Shown: positions 7,907 to 16,368 of the stretch, piece by piece
How the letters are laid out: each line of letters opens with the position of its first letter
Numbering within the stretch: the first letter of the stretch is position 1
DNA from: Alphaproteobacteria bacterium
GTDB lineage: Bacteria > Pseudomonadota > Alphaproteobacteria > Geminicoccales > Geminicoccaceae
Length of the DNA stretch: 57,284 nt
Reading direction: 5' to 3'
Assembly: GCA_027045875.1 (NCBI GenBank)
Contig: JALUAG010000042.1
Location: forward strand, 1 to 57,284
Translations under genes and position numbers: made by a program
The notes under the pieces: model-generated
Databases searched by the model: none
What the model saw: only the letters and a program-made list of their open reading frames with translations
Told to the model about the DNA's origin: nothing

Positions 7907-8358
7907 TCTACGCGCGTCGCGGCTGGCCCGCGCTGCTCGGGATCCTGGCGGCACTCTATTTCGTGGGGCTGCCGCGGGGCGCCGCCGATCTCGGGGATCT
8001 CGCCCGGGAGCTCGGGCTGCGCGACGTCGAGGGGTTCGTGGAAACGGTCGAGACGGTGTGCCGCACCGGCCGCCTGCCCGAGCGCTATCTCACCAAGCGG
8101 GAGGCGCGGGCGCGGGGCTGGCGTCCCGGGCGGGATCTCTGCGCGGTGGCCCCGGGGCGGGCGATCGGCGGCGACCGCTTCGGCAACCGCGAGCGGCGGC
8201 TGCCCGAGGCATCCGGGCGGATCTGGTACGAGGCCGACCTCGATTTCGCCTGCGGGCGGCGGGGCCCCAAACGGCTCGTCTTCTCCGACGACCGGCTGGT
8301 CTTCGTCACCCTCGACCACTACCGGAGCTTCCGGCGGGTGCCGTGTCCGGACGAGTGA
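7903..8358 (+). CDS. Barnase-like exported guanyl-specific ribonuclease
   Basis: The product is 151 aa. An N-terminal hydrophobic segment (about residues 8-24) behind basic residues predicts export or membrane anchoring. The rest aligns with barnase: YLTKREARARGW, VAPGRAIGGDRFGNRE, RIWYEADLDF and VTLDHYRSF. By alignment, the catalytic Glu73, Arg83, Arg87 and His102 of barnase correspond to E110, R120, R124 and H139, all present. It should cleave RNA through a 2',3'-cyclic phosphate, which needs a free 2'-hydroxyl. It overlaps the methyltransferase upstream and the barstar gene downstream by 4 nt each. Two additional Cys pairs may form disulfides outside the cytoplasm. Confidence 0.9.
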   Translation: MIYARRGWPALLGILAALYFVGLPRGAADLGDLARELGLRDVEGFVETVETVCRTGRLPERYLTKREARARGWRPGRDLCAVAPGRAIGGDRFGNRERRLPEASGRIWYEADLDFACGRRGPKRLVFSDDRLVFVTLDHYRSFRRVPCPDE

Positions 8359-8633
8359 AACGCTGCCGGCTGGACGGGCGCCAGCGGACGCCGGCCGCCA
8401 TCTACGACCGGCTCGCCCGGGATCTCGACCTGCCGCCCCATTTCGGCCGCAATCTCGACGCCCTCTGGGACGTGCTGACGACCGAGGTCGAGGGGCCGGT
8501 GCAGATCGTCTGGCGGCTCGATCCGCGGCTCCGCGCGGAGCTCGGCCCCTTCGCCGAGGCGCTGCTCACGCTGTTCACCGAGGTCGCCCGCGAGCGCGAG
8601 GACTTCACCTTCACCCCGATCACGGATCCGTGA
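8355..8633 (+). CDS. Barstar-like ribonuclease inhibitor (antitoxin of the adjacent ribonuclease)
   Basis: The product is 92 aa from the GTG at 8355, which overlaps the ribonuclease stop as GTGA; a second GTG at 8343 is possible. With the 8355 start the numbering matches classical barstar exactly: N33-L34-D35-A36-L37-W38-D39, with E76 also conserved. D35, D39 and E76 are the acidic residues that plug the barnase active site. The inhibitor is cytoplasmic and protects the producer before export. The immediate adjacency and translational coupling make it the cognate partner. Confidence 0.9.
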   Translation: MKRCRLDGRQRTPAAIYDRLARDLDLPPHFGRNLDALWDVLTTEVEGPVQIVWRLDPRLRAELGPFAEALLTLFTEVAREREDFTFTPITDP

Positions 8634-8751
8634 GCTCGTGGCCCGCGCTTGCCATCGCCGGATGCGCGACCGATATGGCTCGCGTGTCCGGCAGCTGCTC
8701 GGCCGCCTCGCCGCCGGGCCGGCAGCACGGCGGCCGCTCGGGAAGGTTCAG

Positions 8752-9378
8752 ATGCGCATGCTCCCCGCCGTCGCCGCCTTCGCCCTGATCGCGGCGGTCG
8801 TCGCACCTCCGGCACCCGGCCTCGCGGCCAGCAAGACGGGGGAATATGCCGTCAAGGGCATCGGCATCGACCGCTGTTCGAGCTACGTCGAGGCGGCACG
8901 GGCGAAATCGCCGTTGCTCGATGTCTTCGCCGGCTGGATCGAGGGCCATCTCACGGCCACCAACCGTTACCGTCCCGACACCTTCGACATCGCCCCCTGG
9001 CAGACGACGCGGCTGCTGATGGCGCTCCTGTTCGCCCACTGCCAGAACAACCCCGATCAGCGGCTGTTCGAGGCGGTGCAGAACCTCGAGGAGGTGCTGG
9101 CCAGCAGCCGGCTCGCCGAGAGGTCGGAGGTGGTCGAGATCGACGCCGGCGAGAACGGCAAGCTCGCCGTCTACCACGAGATCCTGAAACGCGCCCAGCA
9201 GGCGCTGATCGAGCGCGGTTTCCTGAAGGGCGGGGCCGACGGCCGCTACGGACCCAAGACGCGGGCGGCCCTCGAGGCCTTCCAGCAAAGCGAGGGACTG
9301 CGCAGGACCGGCCTGCCGGACCAGGAGACCCTCTTCAAGCTCCTCCTCGAAAAGGACATCGCGCCCCCCGGAGGGTGA
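8752..9378 (+). CDS. Exported protein with a C-terminal peptidoglycan-binding domain
   Basis: The product is 208 aa from the ATG at 8752, preceded by GGAAGG; longer in-frame starts would displace the signal peptide (MRMLPAVAAFALIAAVVAPP, cleavage near GLAAS). The middle part has two Cys residues about 65 aa apart around a helical region (TRLLMALLFAHCQNNPDQRL), reminiscent of HdeA-like small periplasmic domains. The C-terminus (about 140-200) is a PG_binding_1 repeat: AQQALIERGFLKGGADGRYG, then KTRAALEAFQQSEGL. It is likely periplasmic and attached to the wall. It starts 118 bp after barstar, so joint transcription is possible but not shown. Confidence 0.65.
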   Translation: MRMLPAVAAFALIAAVVAPPAPGLAASKTGEYAVKGIGIDRCSSYVEAARAKSPLLDVFAGWIEGHLTATNRYRPDTFDIAPWQTTRLLMALLFAHCQNNPDQRLFEAVQNLEEVLASSRLAERSEVVEIDAGENGKLAVYHEILKRAQQALIERGFLKGGADGRYGPKTRAALEAFQQSEGLRRTGLPDQETLFKLLLEKDIAPPGG

Positions 9379-9390
9379 ACCCGCCCCCCG

Positions 9391-9426
9391 TCGGCCGGCT
9401 GTCGGGGCAGTGCCCGCGACGGCCGA
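9391..9426 (+). terminator. Possible hairpin terminator after the peptidoglycan-binding protein gene
   Basis: TCGGCCG (9391-9397) and CGGCCGA (9420-9426) pair around a GC-rich loop, 12 nt past the stop codon. No T-run follows, so this is tentative. Confidence 0.25.
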
Positions 9427-9536
9427 TCACGTTAACGAAAACTTAGATTTCCGGCGCTAGGCGTCGGGGTGGCGGTACGCTTCGCCCCGGAAGCGTAGGG
9501 TTGGTGGCGCGGAACGGGTAGTCGACGGAGGTGGCC

Positions 9537-11573
9537 ATGGTTTCGCCTTTGGCAAGGGTCGGAATCCGCACCCGCATCCTGTTCTTGCTCGCCCTGCCCC
9601 TCGCGTTGTTGGGCGCCGTCGGTGGATATCTGTACGAACGCGAACGAGCGATGGCGGCCCAGGCCGAAAGCATCGCCGAGATCGTGTCCCTCGGTCCCTC
9701 TCTCGGCGCGCTGGTTCACGAACTGCAGAAGGAGCGCGGCATGTCGGCCGGCTTCGTCGGCAGCGACGGGGCGCGTTTCGGCGACCGGCTTCCGGACCAG
9801 CGGGCGGCGACCGACACGGCTCTCGCCGGGCTGCGACGCGCGGTCGACGAACGCGCGGCGGACGGGGCCGAGCTCCCCTATCTGCGGAAACTGAAGGCGG
9901 ACCTCGCGCGTTTCGACCTCCTGCCGACCCTTCGGCGGGAGGTCGACGGGCTGCTCGTGGAGGTGCCGGAGCTCGCGCGCCGCTACACGAAGCTCGTGCG
10001 CAGGCTCCTCGATACGACACGTGCGATGACCGGCGTGGCCGAGGACCCGCGCCTCCTCCGCGCCATCCTGGCGCACGTCCATCTGCTCGAGGCCAAGGAA
10101 CTGTCGGGGCTGGAGCGTGCGCTCGGTGCCGTCGGGTTCGGACGCGGCGGCTTTTCGCCGGTGCTCTACAACGGTTTCCTCGAAAAGGCGGTGCTCCAGG
10201 CCGAGCATCTGCGGGAAGCGCGCTTTTGGGCGCAGCCCGGAATGCGCCGCCTCATCGACGAACTTTCGGAGAGTCCGGCGTTCCGCGAGGTCGAGCGCCT
10301 GCGCGAGACGGTCACGCGGGGGGTCGGCACCGGCGACCTCGGATCCACGACCGGCGAACAGTGGTTCGCCGCCGTGACCCGCAAGATCGACGCCATGAAG
10401 GCGGTCGAGGATCGCTCCGTGCGCGAGCTCGCCGTCCTCGCGGGCACCCTCGCGGGCCATGCGGAGCAGCAGGCCCGTCGCCTCGGCGTCGCCGCGCTCG
10501 TCGCCCTGGTCTTCCTGCTGGGAGCGGGCACCGTGGTGTGGCGCAGCATCACCGTGCCGTTGGCGCGCCTGGTCGAGAAGACCCGTCGCCTGGCCGACGG
10601 CGACACCTCGGTCGAGATCGGCGAGACGGACCGGCGCGACGAGATCGGCACCATGGCGCGGGCTCTCGAGCATTTCCGCGAGGTCCGCGAAAGAGCCGAC
10701 CGGGAAGAGCGCGCCAAGGCGGAGCGCGCCCGACGCCTCGAGGAGACGATGGCCCGGTTCGGCGAGCGGGTGGGCGGCGTTCTCGCCGCCCTCTCGGAAA
10801 CCACCGCCACGCTCGATCAGGCGGCCACGGAAATGACGGAAACGGCCAAGGCGACCCACGGGAACGCCGACGAGATGGCCGGCAGTGCGGAGCGCGTATC
10901 CGCCGACATGAGGACGATGGCCGCCGCCATCCGCCAGCTGAGCGCATCCGTCGAGGAGATCGCCCGTCAGGCGGGCCACGCCTCGACCATCGCCGGCGGT
11001 GCGGTGACGGACGCCGACCGGGCGCGGCAGGTCGCCGGCGAGCTGGCCGAGGTGGCACGGCGGATCGAGGAGGTGCTCGGCCTGATCTCCTCGATCACCG
11101 AACAGACCCACATGCTGGCGCTCAACGCCACCATCGAGGCGGCGCGAGCGGGCGAGGTGGGGCGCGGGTTCGCGGTCGTGGCCGGAGAGGTCAAGAACCT
11201 GGCCGGTGCCACCGCGGACGCCACCGAGAAGGTGCGTGCCCTGGTGGAGCAGATCGGCGGCGCGACCAGCCAGGTGGTCGGAGCGGTGCAGCGCGTCCAC
11301 GACGTGCTGTCGGAAATCGACGGCGTCGCCGCCACCATAGCCAGCGCCACCGAGGAACAGTCGATCGCCGTGCGGGAAATGTCGGACAAGGCGGAGAGCG
11401 CGGCGTCGGACACCGCGCGGGCCAGCGAGGCCATCGGCGGGGTACGCGATGCGGCGGGTCTCAACGATCGGGCCTCGGACCGGGTGCGGGATGCGGTGAC
11501 CGTCGTCGCCCGGCAGACCGAAGAGCTTCGCAGCTGCGTCGAGCGCTTCCTTTCGGAAATCCGGGCCGCCTGA
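9537..11573 (+). CDS. Methyl-accepting chemotaxis protein with a NIT (nitrate/nitrite-sensing) domain
   Basis: The product is 678 aa. The ATG at 9537 is chosen over the GTG at 9531 because GGAGGT lies at the right distance. A first membrane helix is at about 12-33. The periplasmic part carries the NIT signature [19 protein letters not shown], which is associated with nitrate or nitrite sensing. A second helix at about 320-340 leads into a HAMP domain ([20 protein letters not shown]), then the signalling coiled coil with the hairpin tip around [20 protein letters not shown]. It should control CheA activity. There is no C-terminal CheR-binding pentapeptide, and no che gene lies nearby. Confidence 0.88.
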   Translation: MVSPLARVGIRTRILFLLALPLALLGAVGGYLYERERAMAAQAESIAEIVSLGPSLGALVHELQKERGMSAGFVGSDGARFGDRLPDQRAATDTALAGLRRAVDERAADGAELPYLRKLKADLARFDLLPTLRREVDGLLVEVPELARRYTKLVRRLLDTTRAMTGVAEDPRLLRAILAHVHLLEAKELSGLERALGAVGFGRGGFSPVLYNGFLEKAVLQAEHLREARFWAQPGMRRLIDELSESPAFREVERLRETVTRGVGTGDLGSTTGEQWFAAVTRKIDAMKAVEDRSVRELAVLAGTLAGHAEQQARRLGVAALVALVFLLGAGTVVWRSITVPLARLVEKTRRLADGDTSVEIGETDRRDEIGTMARALEHFREVRERADREERAKAERARRLEETMARFGERVGGVLAALSETTATLDQAATEMTETAKATHGNADEMAGSAERVSADMRTMAAAIRQLSASVEEIARQAGHASTIAGGAVTDADRARQVAGELAEVARRIEEVLGLISSITEQTHMLALNATIEAARAGEVGRGFAVVAGEVKNLAGATADATEKVRALVEQIGGATSQVVGAVQRVHDVLSEIDGVAATIASATEEQSIAVREMSDKAESAASDTARASEAIGGVRDAAGLNDRASDRVRDAVTVVARQTEELRSCVERFLSEIRAA

Positions 11574-11582
11574 CGGGAAGCG

Positions 11583-13706
11583 TCACGCGCCGCCCGCAGC
11601 TCGCGCGGGCAGGGTGGCCTCCACCGCCGGCCGCTCCGGCCCCCCGGTCTCCACCGGCTCCAGCCAGACGGCGGTGTCGTGGAAGGCGCCGCCGCCCGCC
11701 GGCGGTGGCGGGTCGGCCCCGATCAGGAGATTGATGCCCACGCCTTCCGGCCAGTGGCGGTTGGGCCAGATGCTCTCGACCACGATGGTCTCCGGGCGCT
11801 GCCCCTCGCGGGCCGCCACATGCACGAGCAGCGAGCCCCGCCGGTTGCCGAGCCGGACGAGGTCCCCGTCGCGAAGACCGAGGCGCGCCATCGTCTCCGG
11901 ATGGAGGAGGGCGGTGGGCCGACCTTCCCTGGCCAGTGAAGTCGGGGTCTCGGTGAAGCTGGTGTTGAGGAAGTTGCGCGCGGGCGCCGCCACCAGCCGG
12001 AACGGCCGCTCCGGGGTGGGTTCCTCGATCACCGCCAGATGATCGGGCAGCGGCGGCATGGCCGCGTGGGCGGGGCCGAAGCGCGTCCAGTCGGGGCGGA
12101 AGCGGAAGCGTCCGTCCTCCGTGGGGAAGCCGCGCAGATGGTGGGCGGTCTCGAAGTCCGGCAGCATCTCCCAGCCGCCGCTCTCGTAGATCCGGCTGGC
12201 GTCGGGAAGCCCGGAGCGGGCGAGCATGTCCTCGATCAGCTCCCAGGGCGACATGGCGAAGCCCGGATGCTCGGCGCCGAGGCGGGCCGCCAGATCGGCG
12301 ATCACCCGGTGGTTGGGGCGGCATTCGCCGGGCGGGTCGAACAGCCTGCGGCCGATCTGCAGGCGGGTGTGGGCGGAGGCAGTGTAGATGTCGTCGTGCT
12401 CGAGGAACATGGTGGCCGGCAGCACCACGTCCGCCATGCGCGCGGTGTCGGTCATGAACTGTTCGTGCACGCAGAGGAACAGATCCTCGCGGGCGAAGCC
12501 GGCGTGTACCTTGGCGAGCTCCGGCGCCACGCACATCGGATTGGTGTTCTGGATCAGCATCGCGGTGACCGGCGGCCCGCCGCCGAGCGCGTCGGGATCG
12601 CCGGTGAGGACGGGGCCGATCCGCGACTGGTCGAGCAGGCGCACCGAGGGATCGACGGCATCGAGCCCCTCGATCACCGTCTTGTCGAGCCGGTAGAGGC
12701 CGCTCATGCTGTAGAGGGCGCCGCCGCCCGGATGCCGCCAGGCGCCGGTCACCACCGGCAGACAGCTCACCGCATGCATGTTGGCGGCGCCGTTGCGCGA
12801 GCGCGTGAAGCCGTAGCCGATCCGCAGATAGGCCCGTTTCGTGCGGCCGTAGAGACGGGCGAAGGCGACGATCTGCTCCGCATCGAGGCCGGTGATGGCG
12901 GCCGCCCAGTCCGGATCCCGCGTTCGCAGATGGGCCTCGAGCGCTTCCGGGCAGTCGCTGTAGCGGCCGAGATAGTCGCGGTCGGCGTAGCCCTCCGCGA
13001 ACAGCACGTGCATCACCGCGCAGGCGAGCGCCCCGTCGGTGCCCGGCGCGAGCGCGAGATGCACATCGGCGAGGCGGGCGGTGGGCGAGCGATAGGGGTC
13101 GATCACCACCAGCTTCGCCCCCCGTTGCCGGCGTGCCCGGGCGACGTGGCTCATGAAATTGACGTGGGTGGAGACGGGATTGGCCCCCCACACCACGACG
13201 AGATCGGAATGCTCGCCGATCTCCACAGGCGGCACCCCCCAGCGCCGCCCGCAGCCCGCCTCCCAGCCGGTATCGGCGAGCCGCACGCAGATCGTCGAGT
13301 AGAAACGGGAATAGCGCTTCACATGGGTCAGCCGGTTGATGCCGTCCCGCTGCACGTGACCCATCGTGCCGGCGTAGTAGTAGGGCCAGACGGTCTCCGG
13401 CCCGTAGCGCCGCTCCGCCGCGAGGAAGGCCTCGGCCACGCGGTCGAGCGCCTCCTCCCAGCCGATGCGCACGAACCGGCCCGAACCCTTGGGACCGTCG
13501 CGACGCAGCGGGTGGAGAAGCCGCTCGGGATGATGGAGGCGTTCGGCGTAGCGCGCCACCTTGGCGCACACCACACCGGCGGTGTAGGGGTTGCGACGGC
13601 TGCCGTGGATCCGTCCCAGCCGGCGGTCGGCGGTCCGTTCGACCTCGAGGGCGCAGACGCTCGGGCAGTCGTGGGGGCAGACCGCGGGCAGGAGTTGGTG
13701 CGTCAT
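11583..13706 (-). CDS. Molybdopterin-dependent (Mo/W-bis-MGD) oxidoreductase with an Fe4S4 site
   Basis: The product is 707 aa from the ATG at 13706. The N-terminus has the iron-sulfur motif CPHDCPSVC followed by a fourth Cys in VVCAKVARYAERLHHPERLL, as in the DMSO reductase superfamily (bisNGD oxidoreductases). Cofactor-binding stretches follow (VVVWGANPVSTHVNFM, IQNTNPMCVAPELAKV), and the C-terminal molydop_binding domain includes FLNTSFTETP. There is no Tat signal, so it is likely cytoplasmic. Partner subunits are not adjacent. Members of this branch are often annotated as formate dehydrogenase-like or generic molybdopterin oxidoreductases; the substrate cannot be assigned. Confidence 0.85.
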   Translation of the reverse strand: MTHQLLPAVCPHDCPSVCALEVERTADRRLGRIHGSRRNPYTAGVVCAKVARYAERLHHPERLLHPLRRDGPKGSGRFVRIGWEEALDRVAEAFLAAERRYGPETVWPYYYAGTMGHVQRDGINRLTHVKRYSRFYSTICVRLADTGWEAGCGRRWGVPPVEIGEHSDLVVVWGANPVSTHVNFMSHVARARRQRGAKLVVIDPYRSPTARLADVHLALAPGTDGALACAVMHVLFAEGYADRDYLGRYSDCPEALEAHLRTRDPDWAAAITGLDAEQIVAFARLYGRTKRAYLRIGYGFTRSRNGAANMHAVSCLPVVTGAWRHPGGGALYSMSGLYRLDKTVIEGLDAVDPSVRLLDQSRIGPVLTGDPDALGGGPPVTAMLIQNTNPMCVAPELAKVHAGFAREDLFLCVHEQFMTDTARMADVVLPATMFLEHDDIYTASAHTRLQIGRRLFDPPGECRPNHRVIADLAARLGAEHPGFAMSPWELIEDMLARSGLPDASRIYESGGWEMLPDFETAHHLRGFPTEDGRFRFRPDWTRFGPAHAAMPPLPDHLAVIEEPTPERPFRLVAAPARNFLNTSFTETPTSLAREGRPTALLHPETMARLGLRDGDLVRLGNRRGSLLVHVAAREGQRPETIVVESIWPNRHWPEGVGINLLIGADPPPPAGGGAFHDTAVWLEPVETGGPERPAVEATLPARAAGGA

Positions 13707-13740
13707 CGGACGGGCCCTTCCGCGAGAGAACGGCCGCAGC

Positions 13741-14634
13741 CTAGCGCCTTCGCGCGCCCGCGTCATGCGCCTCGGCGAGGACGTTGAGCACCGTCGTCCA
13801 GTCCTCGCGCCCGCGGCCCCGGGCCCGGGCGAGGTCGTAGGCCGCCTCGGCGGCGACGCCCGTGGCCAGCGGACAGCGCAGCCGGGCCGCGAGCTCGAGG
13901 GCCAGCCACAGGTCCTTGTGCGCGAGATCGACGGCAAAGCCCGGGGTGACGTCGCCCGCCAGCACCTTGGCGGGGTAGGTGGTGCCGAGGTGTCCCCGGC
14001 CGGCCGGCGTGCCCCGCATCACCTCGAGCGCCGCCTCCCGGTCGAGGCCGCAGCGGTCGGCCAGCACCAGCGCCTCGGCGGTGACCACGTTGCTCACGAT
14101 GGAGAGATAGTTGTTGACGATCTTGGCTCGCGCACCGCTGCCGGCCGGCCCGCAATGGACGATGGTGTCACCCAGCACGGCGAGGACCGGGCGTGCGCGC
14201 TCGAGATCCGCGGCCGTACCGCCGACCATGATCAGCAGACGGCCCTCCTCCGCATGCTGCGAGCTGCGACCCACCGGCGCATCCAGAAAGCGCCAGCCGC
14301 CCGCCTCCAGACGGGAAGCGAGTTCGTCGGTCTCGAGCGGCTGCACCGTGCTCATGTCGATGACGAGCCCGCCCGGTGCGAAGCTCTCGAGCAGCCCGCC
14401 GGCACCGAACAGCGCCTCGCGCACATCGTCGCCGGTGGGCAGCATGGTGATCGCGATGGTCGCCTCCCGACCGGCTTCGGCGGCATCGGCGGCGATCTCG
14501 ATGCCGCCCGCGCGGGCGGCCTCGCGCGCGGCTTCGGCGCGATCGTGGCCGACGACCCGGTATCCGGCGGCCACCAGGCGCCGCGCCATCGGCAGGCCCA
14601 TCACCCCGAGCCCGACGAACGCCATGGTCGGCAT
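13741..14634 (-). CDS. Beta-hydroxyacid dehydrogenase family reductase, YihU (sulfolactaldehyde reductase)-like
   Basis: The product is 297 aa from the ATG at 14634, which has GGAGG 4 nt upstream. The Rossmann motif FVGLGVMGLPMARRL binds NAD(H). VIDMSTVQPLETDEL, FLDAPVGRSSQHAEEGRLL and KIVNNYLSIVSN (catalytic Lys) follow the 3-hydroxyisobutyrate dehydrogenase fold. The segments around GRSS, NNYLSI, GTPAGRGH and RGREDW resemble E. coli YihU more than generic members, from memory. It could reduce 3-sulfolactaldehyde or a related short semialdehyde such as tartronate semialdehyde. No sulfoglycolysis gene is adjacent, so the exact substrate is open. Confidence 0.75.
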   Translation of the reverse strand: MPTMAFVGLGVMGLPMARRLVAAGYRVVGHDRAEAAREAARAGGIEIAADAAEAGREATIAITMLPTGDDVREALFGAGGLLESFAPGGLVIDMSTVQPLETDELASRLEAGGWRFLDAPVGRSSQHAEEGRLLIMVGGTAADLERARPVLAVLGDTIVHCGPAGSGARAKIVNNYLSIVSNVVTAEALVLADRCGLDREAALEVMRGTPAGRGHLGTTYPAKVLAGDVTPGFAVDLAHKDLWLALELAARLRCPLATGVAAEAAYDLARARGRGREDWTTVLNVLAEAHDAGARRR

Positions 14635-14708
14635 CGTTCCTCCCCCCGACGCGCCGTCCCGCTCCGCGACCGGGACCGGCCGCACGACCGTCGCGCCGGC
14701 CGCTTCCC

Positions 14709-15062
14709 TCAACGGGCCGGCGCCCGTTCGAGAAAGCGCTTGAGCGCCACCGCGGTGTTGCGTTCGCGATCGCGCGAACTGTAGAGCAGGGTGACGTCCC
14801 CCTGCTCCACCAGATCCCGCAGCCGCGCGACCGCCTCCGGCCGGTTCTCGAGTTCCGTCCAGTAGCGCTCACAGAAGCTCTCGAAACGTTTCGGATCGTT
14901 GGCGAACCAGCGGCGCAGTTCGGTGCTCGGCCCGATCTCCCGCAGCCACAGGTCGATCGCCGCCTCGCCCTTGCCGATCCCCCGCGGCCAGACCCGATCG
15001 ACGAACACGCGAAGCCCGTCCTCCGGCGCCGGCATGTCGTGAATGCGTTTGAGCCTGATCAT
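14709..15062 (-). CDS. DUF488 family protein (YeaO-like)
   Basis: The product is 117 aa from the ATG at 15062 (GAGG just upstream). It has the hallmark family features: FVDRVWPRGIGKGEAAIDLW, LREIGPSTELRRWF and VTLLYSSRDRERNTAVALKR. DUF488 proteins are small soluble proteins whose biochemical role is not established. The next minus-strand gene downstream (14634) is 75 bp away, so the two may be co-transcribed. Confidence 0.85.
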   Translation of the reverse strand: MIRLKRIHDMPAPEDGLRVFVDRVWPRGIGKGEAAIDLWLREIGPSTELRRWFANDPKRFESFCERYWTELENRPEAVARLRDLVEQGDVTLLYSSRDRERNTAVALKRFLERAPAR

Positions 15063-15296
15063 GACCTCGTCTCACCGGGTCGGCGAACGCCGGTCCGTCG
15101 GCGTCGCCGGTGTCACCCGGAGGGAAGACGAGCCTTTCGTCGCCGATCGGGGACGGCGACCGCGGCCGCCGGAAACGGCGCGGCGCCACGGGTACGCCTT
15201 GCGGCCTGGGCGCCGGTGGAACATGCGTCCTCCCTGTTTTCCTTGTGTGTTCTTCTGCCTCTCGTATCCGCGACGAGCGACTCCTCGCGCTTGCGC

Positions 15297-15782
15297 TCAG
15301 CCTGCCGGTCGGGTGTCCTCGGCCAGCAGACGCTCGAGGCGGGCCCGTTCTTCCGGACTGAGATCCCCGATTTCGGGCTCTCCCCGTGCCGACCGTCGCC
15401 GCATGTACAAGCCTACCGCGACTCCCCCGAGGATCAAGACCACGAATGGTCCCGCCCACAGCAGCCAGGTGGCCGGACGGACGGGGGGGCGGAGGAGGAT
15501 GAACTCGCCGTAGCGGGCGACGAGGAAGGCCTTGACCTCCTCGTCGGTGTCGCCGGCCACCAGGCGCTCGCGCACCAGCCGCCGGAGGTCGGCGGCCAGC
15601 GGCGCGTCGGAATCGTCGATCGACTGGTTCTGGCACTGCAGACAGCGCAGCTGCTTGCCCAGGATGCGGGCCCGCTCTTCGAGAACCGGGTCGTCGAGCA
15701 TCTCCTCCGGCTTCACGCCGCCGGCGCCGGCCGCTCCGCTCCAGAGCAGCGCCAGCAACAGGAAGGGCAGCAGGCGTCTCAT
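15297..15782 (-). CDS. ccmH: Cytochrome c maturation protein CcmH
   Basis: The product is 161 aa: signal peptide (MRRLLPFLLLALLWSGAAGA), periplasmic domain with the redox motif LRCLQCQNQSI, and a C-terminal membrane anchor at about 106-126 followed by a short polar tail. CcmH reduces or positions the apocytochrome c CXXCH cysteines for heme attachment, with CcmF. The start overlaps the ccmG stop (ATGA). It is the last gene of the ccmDEFGH operon; no ccmI follows. Confidence 0.93.
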   Translation of the reverse strand: MRRLLPFLLLALLWSGAAGAGGVKPEEMLDDPVLEERARILGKQLRCLQCQNQSIDDSDAPLAADLRRLVRERLVAGDTDEEVKAFLVARYGEFILLRPPVRPATWLLWAGPFVVLILGGVAVGLYMRRRSARGEPEIGDLSPEERARLERLLAEDTRPAG

Positions 15783-16348
15783 TGCTTTTTCAGCTTCTCG
15801 ATCAGGGGCAGGATGACCTCATTGACGACCCGGGGGGTCATCTGTCCGACCTGTTTGTAGACGATCCGGCCGTCGCCATCGACGACGAAAGTCTCGGGCA
15901 CGCCGTAGACACCCCATTCGATGCCCACCCTGCCCTTGAAATCCCAGCCCACGTAGGTGAAGGGATCGCCGAGCTCGGCGAGCCACGCCAAGGCGTCCTC
16001 GGCGCGGTCCTTGTAGTTGAGGCCGTTGACGGTGATGCCTTCCTCCCGGGCGAGGCGCATGATCAGGGGATGCTCGGCCCGGCAGGGCACGCACCAGGAG
16101 GCCCAGACGTTGACCAGCATCGGTTCGCCGCCGAGGTCCGCCCGACTGAAACCGTGGTCGTCGCGGCCGGGAATGGGCGGCAGTTCGAACTCCGGGGCGG
16201 GCCGGTCGAGCAGTGCCGAGGGCAGCACCGTCGGATCCCGCGTGAGGCCGTAGGCGAGAAACGCGCCGATCACGACGAACACCAGCACCGGCAGCAGATA
16301 CGGCCACATGCGCCGGTTGGCGGCGGCGGATTCGGTGGTCGCGGTCAT
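15779..16348 (-). CDS. ccmG: Thiol:disulfide interchange protein CcmG (DsbE)
   Basis: The product is 189 aa from the ATG at 16348 (GAGGAG upstream). A single N-terminal membrane helix (about 15-35) anchors a periplasmic thioredoxin-like domain with the active site WASWCVPC and the typical GVYGVPETFVVD cis-Pro loop. It reduces apocytochrome c thiols during maturation. It lies 20 bp after ccmF and overlaps ccmH. Confidence 0.93.
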   Translation of the reverse strand: MTATTESAAANRRMWPYLLPVLVFVVIGAFLAYGLTRDPTVLPSALLDRPAPEFELPPIPGRDDHGFSRADLGGEPMLVNVWASWCVPCRAEHPLIMRLAREEGITVNGLNYKDRAEDALAWLAELGDPFTYVGWDFKGRVGIEWGVYGVPETFVVDGDGRIVYKQVGQMTPRVVNEVILPLIEKLKKQ

Positions 16349-16368
16349 CTCCTCGTCCCCCTTTCCTG

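Noticed and set aside
12039-13787. 582-aa plus-strand frame opposite the molybdopterin oxidoreductase
   Set aside because: Composition is Arg/Gly/His-rich with no domain; the minus strand has clear Fe-S and cofactor motifs.
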